64,000 nucleotides of DNA from Actinostola sp. cb2023 (lineage: Eukaryota; Cnidaria; Anthozoa; Actiniaria; Actinostolidae): contig JAUJYZ010001450.1 in NCBI GenBank assembly GCA_033675265.1, forward strand, positions 35,001-99,000. The letters run 5' to 3'. The position numbers were made by a program, and so were the translations under genes. The stretch's first letter is position 1, and every line of letters starts with the position of its first letter. The notes beneath the pieces were generated by a model. The model made no database searches, was not told where the DNA came from, and saw only the letters and a list, made by a program, of their open reading frames with translations. Positions 35,680 to 64,000 of the stretch are shown one piece after another.

Positions 35680-35776
35680 TACCCTGAGTTCCAGGGGTTC
35701 CTATTTCACTCTCGGGATCTGGCGAGTCGTGAAGCAGATCCCGAGAGTGAAATAGCAACCCCTGGCATCCAGGGTA
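35680..35776. mobile_element. 97-bp TACCCTG...CAGGGTA foldback with 9-bp target duplication
   Basis: ~40-bp arms around a short loop; GCATGACTA flanks both sides (35671-35679 and 35777-35785). Same ends as 35541-35570. A 9-bp duplication is typical of Mutator-like elements. Confidence 0.88.
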
Positions 35777-36003
35777 GCATGACTACACTCGTCTGCAAAA
35801 CGTATGATTTAAAAACATTTTCCGCGATGTACTATAATTTATTATTCCACTAGTGCGTCATTTTACCATATAAGGGCAAGAGAACACGCAAAATATGCCA
35901 GCGTAGCTACACAGCAGCCCGCGCGCGCACGAAAAACATAGCAAAAATGGCCCAAAATCTTCATGAAACAAAGAAACAAAATCAATTGTGGAATAGTAAA
36001 CCC

Positions 36004-36096
36004 CTTATTTGATGGTTTGGCAGATAATACTTGCGGATATTTTACTCGATGCTCGTAAAATATCCGTGCGTATTATCTGTCAAACCATCAAATAAG
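36004..36096. mobile_element. Foldback MITE
   Basis: CTTATTTGATGGTTTGGCAG... arms of ~40 bp, loop TCGATGCTC. Confidence 0.85.
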
Positions 36097-36210
36097 CTGT
36101 ATATCTTGTACATTGTACACAGGTCTTCCTGCAGCATGGTTTTGATAGTCCATGCATCATTGTTTTACTATAAATATATCTCTAAGGCGGGCATCTAAGC
36201 CGGTCTCGAG

Positions 36211-36271
36211 GTAGTCTCCTTTGCAGCCGTTCTTAGTGTCAGTCTATTTTGACGGCTGCAAAGGAGTCTTG
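36211..36271. mobile_element. AGTCTCC foldback MITE, short copy
   Basis: TAGTCTCCTTTGCAGCCGT and ACGGCTGCAAAGGAGTCT arms, interior shortened to ~25 nt. Confidence 0.7.
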
Positions 36272-36339
36272 AGGGTGCCCAGCTTAGGGAGAGAGTTAAC
36301 TGTAACTGCATTGACTGAGACGTTCACCGTCAAGTAGTT

Positions 36340-36485
36340 TCCTTGAGTGGGTACCCTGTGGTACCGTGACACTCAAATGGCTTCCTTTCTGAACCAATCA
36401 AAAAGGGTGCAGATGCATCTCATCCAAACAAACTCTTACAATACGGCACGGTACCGTAAATTTCCCACTCATACGAAAACGATTC
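36340..36485. mobile_element. GTATGAGTGGGAAAC MITE, copy 2
   Basis: About 85% alike by eye to 20614-20774, ending TTTCCCACTCATACGAAAAC. Confidence 0.7.
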
Positions 36486-36705
36486 TATCTCATGTACTTT
36501 TCATGCTCTTTTCACGCTCTTACATATATATGCCTTTCTATTATGTCTTAGGAGGCCTCACTACTGAACCGAATGATAGAAGATATTGATCTTGGAGAAC
36601 AATCATCAAATTGGCAAAAGAAAAAAAGGATCCAAACAAATTAAAATATAATCACAATGCACAGTTTGGAGCTTTTCAAACTTAAACTACCAGTCATTTG
36701 TGAAA

Positions 36706-37110
36706 TACAGTTGAACCTCCATGAGAGACCACCTCCTGTAGGAGACCACCTCTCATGAGCGACCGAACTCAAAGCACCATTTTGTCTCTTAGTCAAATCA
36801 CTATATTTGTAACCTCTCGTAGGAGTCCACCTCTCGTAGGAGACAACGACCACTGAGAGTACGAACTGGGAATTTATCTGTAATTTTACCTCTGAGAGTC
36901 GCGCAAACAAATCATTTTAAACTGTATCCAAGTCGGGACAGCTTAGACCTTAACCAAGGTATCGATGTTCTTGTGTCCCCATTAAAAGTATATATGAGAT
37001 AAAATATTACTTAAATTTGGGCTTCCCGTGGAGTACCTCCCATGAGAGACCACCTTCCATAGGCGAGCACTTGCACGGAGGGTGGTCTCATACGGGAGGT
37101 TCAACTAGTG
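36706..37110. mobile_element. CAGTTGAACCTCC element (pogo/Tc1-like ends), non-coding
   Basis: TACAGTTGAACCTCC at left and GGAGGTTCAACTAG at right; internal repeats of GAGACCACCTC. ~400 bp with no transposase. Confidence 0.7.
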
Positions 37111-37713
37111 TATTGTGGATTAATTACATTGAATAAAGCACTTTTGAGAGTTACAATTTGCAATTCAATTTGGGTGTAGTTACTAGGATGGGACTCTTTT
37201 AATTTTCAATTCCTCAATTTTTCTCCGCATATTATGTGTTAAGGCCTGGGAAGCTAGATTGATGTGTTATGTTCAATATGGAAGAACGAAAAGCAATTTT
37301 GAAAATAAATGTAGTGTGTACTTGAAAGTGTCCCGCAAAATCGGAAAAAAAGTAGTTTTGCGCCTTCAGTTTCAGGCGTCTTCCACCATTTCCTACTCTT
37401 AAAATATCACTTTAAACTTTCCGGTAAAATCAGAAACAGTTAGCACTTATTTTAGTCAGGTGTTATTTTTTTCTTTGTTTTTTTCCTTTTGTTTACTTGC
37501 TTTTCATAGTAGCGCGTGTGAGTTGACTATTATTATCATTTTGCTTGCAATTTGAGTTTGTTGCTTTGGTGTCGTTTACAACTTTTTTCTTTCTTTTCTT
37601 CTTCTTCTTTACTTTACCTGGTTCACAGCTACTCGTTCTCTTTAGTGTGTTTACTTTCTCTGGGGATGTGTTTGTTTTTGCCGTATCGTGCAAGCCATTT
37701 TGTGGTTCACAGT
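37111..37713. other. Intergenic / NSUN5 3' flank
   Basis: AT-rich with T-rich runs (37577-37612). The NSUN5 3' UTR must lie here on the minus strand, but no polyadenylation signal is clear enough to call. Confidence 0.4.
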
Positions 37714-45754
<8,041 letters not shown>

Positions 45755-45757
45755 CTT

Positions 45758-46390
45758 GGATTATTGAGATGTCGTGCCCAGGCCTCTGCTCTGTTGCGAC
45801 GTTTTTACTGCGTTTTTCGACGTTTTCAGACGTTTTCATGACAAGAAGAATAACAAACTCCTGGAGTTTATTTATTCAAAAAAATCAGTTCTGAAACTCT
45901 ATGTTTAATGAAGTGAGGATTACTAGTTTATAGCAAGGCATTTATACTATAAGTCAGGCAATGTATAGGGACTCTTAGCTTTGGCATATCTTGAATGCGG
46001 ATAAAGATTTTTCTTTTTTCTTTTGAAATGGTATTTCAAAAGAAAATGGTATTTGGAGGAGCCCCCAAAAGCAATCAAAGCAGTGCTTGTTGGGTTAAAT
46101 TTCAGTGCGCGCAAGTGTCAACGATTCAAATCAGTCTTTCTAGCATTACTATATTTAAATATTAAAATTGCAAGTAATGATTACAATGTAGCCATACAGC
46201 TTTCTCAAAGGCAGTCAATATGATAATACTTAGATGTGTGCGCAAATGTCAATGACACAAAGCGGAAGTTGTCCATTGAGTCTGCGCATTCGGAAATCAT
46301 TACAGCTTCAGGGAAATGGCAGTGTCCCACTCGTTTGCGCACAAAGCGATTTTTCTATTATAAAAGCTAAACCATTACAGTGTAAATCGT
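45758..46390. other. NSUN5-U6 intergenic
   Basis: No gene recognised. Would hold the NSUN5 promoter at its left edge and any U6 proximal element at its right edge; neither can be assigned by eye. Confidence 0.4.
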
Positions 46391-46411
46391 ACTGCGGTGT
46401 AAATCGCAGTG

Positions 46412-46450
<39 letters not shown>

Positions 46451-46499
46451 GGCCCCTGGCGCAAGGATGACACGCAGAATCGTGAAGCGTTCCAAATTT
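46391..46499 (+). ncRNA. U6 spliceosomal snRNA-like sequence (variant or pseudogene)
   Basis: From 46412 the sequence CATATACTAAAATTGGAACG and what follows match U6: it keeps ACAGAGA and the AGATTAGCATGGCCCC region, and ends GAAGCGTTCC plus a T-rich Pol III-type terminator. Differences: the usual 5' stem-loop is replaced by another perfect 6-bp stem, ACTGCG (46391-46396) with CGCAGT (46405-46410); one extra G in the internal stem-loop (CCCCTGGCGCAAGG); and two changes near the 3' end (CACGCAGAATCG). These suggest a pseudogene or diverged copy, though the intact replacement stem is unusual. It lies between NSUN5 and the octamer satellite. Confidence 0.75.
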
Positions 46500-46717
46500 T
46501 TCTTTTCTCTTTTATTCTATTCCATAAGTCTCACAAGTAATAGGAGCGTAAGTTCTGACAGTGTTAAGACTGTTTTAGTCAAGAGCAACGCGATGTTGTT
46601 TTGAAAGAAACGGAAAGAAACTGAAAAGACAGAAAGAAAAGTTTAGAATAATTAATGGATGGATAGATAAGAACATCATGACATTTATCGCTTGCTGGCA
46701 TAGTCGATGCATGAACA

Positions 46718-47668
46718 GCCAGACAGCCAGACAGCCAGACAGCCAGACAGCCAGACAGCCAGACAGCCAGACAGCCAGACAGCCAGACAGCCAGACAGCC
46801 AGACAGCCAGACAGCCAGACAGCCAGACAGCCAGACAGCCAGACAGACAGCCAGACAGCCAGACAGCCAGACAGCCAGACAGCCAGACAGCCAGACAGCC
46901 AGACAGCCAGACAGCCAGACAGCCAGACAGCCAGACAGCCAGACAGCCAGACAGCCAGACAGCCAGACAGCCAGACAGCCAGACAGCCAGACAGCCAGAC
47001 AGCCAGACAGCCAGACAGCCAGACAGCCAGACAGCCAGACAGCCAGACAGCCAGACAGCCAGACAGCCAGACAGCCAGACAGCCAGACAGCCAGACAGCC
47101 AGACAGCCAGACAGCCAGACAGCCAGACAGCCAGACAGCCAGACAGCCAGACAGCCAGACAGCCAGACAGCCAGACAGCCAGACAGCCAGACAGCCAGAC
47201 AGCCAGACAGCCAGACAGCCAGACAGCCAGACAGCCAGACAGCCAGACAGCCAGACAGCCAGACAGCCAGACAGCCAGACAGCCAGACAGCCAGACAGCC
47301 AGACAGCCAGACAGCCAGACAGACAGACAGCCAGACAGCCAGACAGCCAGACAGCCAGACAGCCAGACAGCCAGACAGCCAGACAGCCAGACAGCCAGAC
47401 AGCCAGACAGCCAGACAGCCAGACAGCCAGACAGCCAGACAGCCAGACAGCCAGACAGCCAGACAGCCAGACAGCCAGACAGCCAGACAGCCAGACAGCC
47501 AGACAGCCAGACAGCCAGACAGCCAGACAGCCAGACAGCCAGACAGCCAGACAGCCAGACAGCCAGACAGCCAGACAGCCAGACAGCCAGACAGCCAGAC
47601 AGCCAGACAGCCAGACAGCCAGACAGCCAGACAGCCAGACAGCCAGACAGACAGACAGCCAGACAGAC
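46718..47668 (+). repeat. Octamer satellite (AGCCAGAC)n, ~118 copies
   Basis: Nearly perfect 8-bp array of ~950 bp with a few AGAC-only units (46848, 47320, 47648). Because 8 is not a multiple of 3, all three frames per strand read the same peptide, so frames of up to 390 codons arise on both strands without coding meaning. Confidence 0.98.
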
Positions 47669-47815
47669 AAGGCATTCACAAAGATAGGACGTACGTTGGT
47701 GAAGCTTTTTAACATTTTCTTTTTGTGTCTACTGCGCTTGCGCGAGTACACAACTATGTGATCTTGCGAGTTTTCCGAAAGTGAGGGACAATCAAGACAC
47801 CATAAATTAAGGAAA

Positions 47816-48337
47816 AGCAGGAGCCCATAAGTAGGAGCCTCCCTCTGGGATGTATTCGTGAGACGACCTGTGACCGGATCAGGCTATTTTTAGAACACCA
47901 GTTTTCAAGCGAAATTTTAACACCAGGGACTTTTGATTTCGGCTTTGTTACGGAGTTTCTAGCTTTTGGCTTGGTAGGTTTACTATTTGATGTTTTTTTA
48001 GTTCCTTGAGAAACAGAACACGAACTTGAAGACTCTTGGTCACTTTCCGATGAAGTACTAAACTCTGTAACTATCACTATCATGTTCGCTCTCTTCACTT
48101 TCAGTTTCTTCAATTTCTCCAATTTCTTCGTCCGCCACTTTGTTCATATATCACAAATAAACACAAATCATCTACCTCATTGATGTTGATTGGCTCTGTT
48201 TAATTCCCATGGGGGATTCCTATTGATTGATGATTAGTTAGCGGGAAAAGGTGTTCTAAAAATAGCCTGATGCGGTCACAGGTCGTCTCACAAACCCAGT
48301 ACGGTAGATGGAGGCTCCTACTTATGGGCTGCTGGGA
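47816..48337. repeat. Inverted pair of a ~85-bp repeat around an acidic open frame
   Basis: GCCCATAAGTAGGAGCCTCC ... CAGGCTATTTTTAGAACACC (47823-47908) recurs inverted at 48247-48330. Between them, on the minus strand, a 122-codon frame rich in Ser/Glu then Lys/Pro (TSSESDQESSSSC) follows, in another frame, MNKVADEEIGEIEETESEES (starts 48145). Looks like a decayed 5' exon or element; family unknown. Confidence 0.55.
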
Positions 48338-48544
48338 AAAGACAATAATGAAAATAAATGAAATCAGGAGCCCTGATGAAATAATGAAAAAAGAATAAGG
48401 AAACATGAACGAAAAGACGGATGAAAGAGAAGAAAATAATACAATAATTTAATATTTATATTGCGCGTGTTACATAGGAAGACGCCCACACGCGCATTAT
48501 GACCGCCTTTGGCTCCTTTGGCTGCGCCTGGATTCGTTATGATT

Positions 48545-48985
48545 TTTGCGGGACTCCTGTGTAAGTAAGGGTTGTGTGTAAGGGCTGTGATTGGTCAACT
48601 TTTGGAAATTTTTCCAAAAGCTAATGCGCAATGTGAAAGCGTTGGAAATTCTTCTTTTAGTTGATTTTTAATAAGTCTTTTATTAAATAGATCAGAAAGA
48701 GAGTTCTGCCGGTGTCAAGACTGTTTTTGGTAAGGCTAGAGTAGGGCGCAGTAATACTACTTTGTGGGCTTCCTGTGTAAGTCACCATTTTTGGTCAACA
48801 TTTGGACATTTTTCCAAAAGTTAAGCGTAATAACGTAAAGCGTTGGAAATTCTTCTTTTAGTCATGATTTTAAATAAGTCTCTTATTAAATAGATCGGAA
48901 AGAAAGTTCTGCCAGTGTCAAGACTGTTTTTGGCAGGCAGAAATATTACTGCTCCCCGCACATAATACTTTGCGGGCTTCCTGTG
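48545..48985 (+). repeat. Two ~210-bp imperfect direct repeats upstream of METAP2
   Basis: Both carry CTTCCTGTGTAAG, CATTTTTCCAAAAG, AAAGCGTTGGAAATTCTTCT and GTGTCAAGACTGTTTTTGG. The last unit's CTTCCTGTGTAA runs into the METAP2 leader. Its tail resembles the 3' flank of the U6-like sequence (CAGTGTTAAGACTGTTTTAG at 46559). Confidence 0.75.
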
Positions 48986-49002
48986 TAATTCACCATTTCA
49001 AG

Positions 49003-62006
<13,004 letters not shown>

Positions 62007-62197
62007 ATGTGCAATATATCCATCCTGGACCACACAAGCAATCATTGGTTAATTAGTTTAGCCAGACCATGAGTCAAACTTGTGGTAGGAAATCTTGAAT
62101 TGCGCTCAGACAGCGACAGTATTGAACAACATCAAAATTAAGCATTGAACAACAAGAAGTCAACAATATTTAACTGCAACAACAACTAAAGTACTGT

Positions 62198-62760
62198 TAA
62201 GGGGGACTAGTACGTAAATCGTTCAAAGTTTGATGTAGCTGAAACTTCACTGAAATATTCTCAAAGACCAATACAATCACTGGTTAATTTTTTTCTCAAA
62301 AAATCCAATGGAAAGTAATACATTTTTATGAATCTTTAGAGGTGCCAGTGACATCACTGACTCAACCCAAACAATCATCACGGCTTCGCTCCATACATTT
62401 CTTCATGTTTAATGTCTTGAACTATTTTATTTCTATGAAGCTAAACGTTTGTGTGAAGGAGTTTTCTTACCTTGTATGTGCTTAGGATTGATTGTTTGAC
62501 TAGTTTTCTTCAGTGCAGAGCTGTTATCTGAACAAACCGTTCAGATATTTTGATCACAAAATACAAAGAAATGTATGGAGCTGAGTTTGGGTTGAGTCAG
62601 TGACGTCACTGGCACCTCTAAAGATTCATAAAAATGTATTACTTCCCATTGGAATTTTTGAGAATAAAATTAACCAGTGATTGTATGGGTCTTTGAGATT
62701 ATTTAAGTGAAGTTTCAGCTAAATCAAATTTTGAACGATTTACGTACTAGTCCCCCTTTA
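62198..62760. mobile_element. Long inverted-repeat element downstream of METAP2
   Basis: ~190-bp arms: TAAGGGGGACTAGTACGTAA... and ...TTACGTACTAGTCCCCCTTTA. ~85-90% arm identity by eye, no coding frame. Confidence 0.9.
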
Positions 62761-63582
62761 AAGTGCATATGACAGGAAAATTTTTATTGGCCTCAATTGC
62801 CCTATACCACTATGACGTCAAATCAAAACAATCTATTGTTTAAACGCTAAGGATCATGGTCGCTAGAGGGGGACAAAACAGCAACAACACAAAGGATTTC
62901 CCAAATAAATGTATTTTACAGACGGTCTGAAAGCGATAAAAGTCACCAAACACAGTAAATATTGTGGGAAAAGTATCGATGAACATAATATCTGGAAACT
63001 AGCCAATTTGAAATCAAGCGAACCTCAGCAGAGCAGATTTAGTTCAAATTTCTATTGTTCTTCACGATTCTGTCCCCCTCATAAATAAGCCGTTACGTCA
63101 TAGTGGTATAGGGCAATTATGCAGATTATTGGTAGTATCAAAGAAAACATAATCAATTTTCTGTGAAATGATTGTTTTGAAAGATATTTTCGAAAAATAC
63201 ATCAGCTGTTATGACGTCACTTTGTTTGAAGAGCCTCAAAAATAACCAAAATAGTCATACTTTTGTCCGACCATAAGACAAAAACATAAACAGGTAGAGC
63301 TTCTAACTTTTTTGGTGTTTAAAGTATTATATCTGTACTTTTAATCTACTTCAAATTGTTTGTTGTTCTTTTCGTTTTCTAGCGCAAAAAGCGATCGATA
63401 TTTGCCATGATTTCAATGAAACCAGGGTGCGATCAAACGTGACGTCACACTTCGCAACATGTTTTTCACAAATATCTCTAAAAGCAATAATTTAATCAAA
63501 AATTCTTTGTGATATTATTATTTCCATCACTAATCTATGTTATAAAATGAAATAAAATAAATTGTGTCATATGCACTTTAAA
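62757..63582. mobile_element. Second inverted-repeat element, abutting the first
   Basis: Ends TTTAAAGTGCATATGACA and TGTCATATGCACTTTAAA. Inner inverted pair TTGCCCTATACCACTATGAC (62797) and its complement (~63095) suggests nesting. Confidence 0.85.
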
Positions 63583-64000
63583 TAACAGCACCAAAATTAC
63601 AGAAACCTTCATCAAACTGTGTGAACTTCGTGCTTGAGGATCCAGTGGTTTTTGTCTGGGACTCCGAAAAAAAACCTGGATCCTCGAGCATGTGTCAACT
63701 CCTGCTTGGGCTTTTTATCATTTCTCAGTAGTCTCTACAAAGCCTCTCTGTATGAATATGTTCCAGTCATAGCTTAGTACATGATTTACTAGGTTTTACT
63801 GGGAGCTGGGAGATTCTACCAATTTATAAATCATAATAAGAAACAAATCATTCTGTAATCAAGCTATATAAAGTCAATAAATTATAAATTGATCATATAT
63901 TTGACTGGATTCAAAGTACCTTTTATTTGCCTTACATTTTGTACTTTCAGGCCCCCTGCACACGCTACCGGACAAATTTTTAACCATTCAACAATTTGAC
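63583..64000. other. Right edge of the window, no gene recognised
   Basis: A short imperfect foldback (TGCTTGAGGATCC / GGATCCTCGAGCA, 63632-63691) and, at 63951, CCCCCTGCACACGCTACCGG, which looks like the start of another element cut by the window end. Confidence 0.4.

Noticed and set aside
46575..47751. Open frames of 326-390 codons on both strands
   Set aside because: Produced by a stop-free 8-bp repeat read identically in every frame; no gene signals.

Overview
The window looks like animal genomic DNA: AT-rich, with intron-split genes, GT-AG junctions, a hedgehog gene with both Hedge and Hint domains, a U6 snRNA-like sequence, LINE reverse-transcriptase debris, tRNA-derived SINEs and very many foldback/MITE elements and satellites. 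A strongly diverged but full-length hedgehog with the usual three-exon layout, in such repeat-rich DNA, fits an anthozoan cnidarian best. That assignment is inference; only Metazoa is secure.

Layout. 0-17 kb: no gene recognised; a ~1.9 kb inverted-repeat element (5.04-6.94 kb), a ~2.2 kb satellite of 34-bp units (8.15-10.3 kb), and an ATTGCT microsatellite carrying two foldback insertions. 17.07-20.03 kb (+): hedgehog, 3 exons, 402 aa predicted. 20-29 kb: intergenic, packed with MITEs, a SINE pair and poly-G/poly-C tracts. 29.09-35.34 kb (+): a 10-exon gene for an unrecognised 525-aa secreted protein with a Ser-Gly-Pro-Pro-Pro repeat block, a helical middle region, a glutamate/aspartate block and a Lys-Ala-Lys-Pro repeat block. 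45.75-37.71 kb (-): NSUN5, an rRNA m5C methyltransferase, 11 exons, 446 aa. ~46.4 kb: U6 snRNA-like sequence. 46.7-47.7 kb: 8-bp satellite. 49.00-62.01 kb (+): METAP2, methionine aminopeptidase 2, 12 exons, 488 aa, with a 3 kb minisatellite in intron 3. 62.2-63.6 kb: two abutting long inverted-repeat elements.

The genes do not form a pathway. Hedgehog is a developmental ligand; NSUN5 and METAP2 are housekeeping genes that diverge from one another and share a YY1-type motif across the start codon; the secreted protein is probably structural or material-forming (inference). All exon coordinates were derived by hand from reading frame, splice sites and family alignment.

The two most notable observations are (1) a 146-bp tandem duplication that gives hedgehog exon 3 a second, identical 3' splice site whose use would end the protein just before the Hint domain, and (2) the unrecognised secreted protein built from proline-rich, polyanionic and polycationic blocks.
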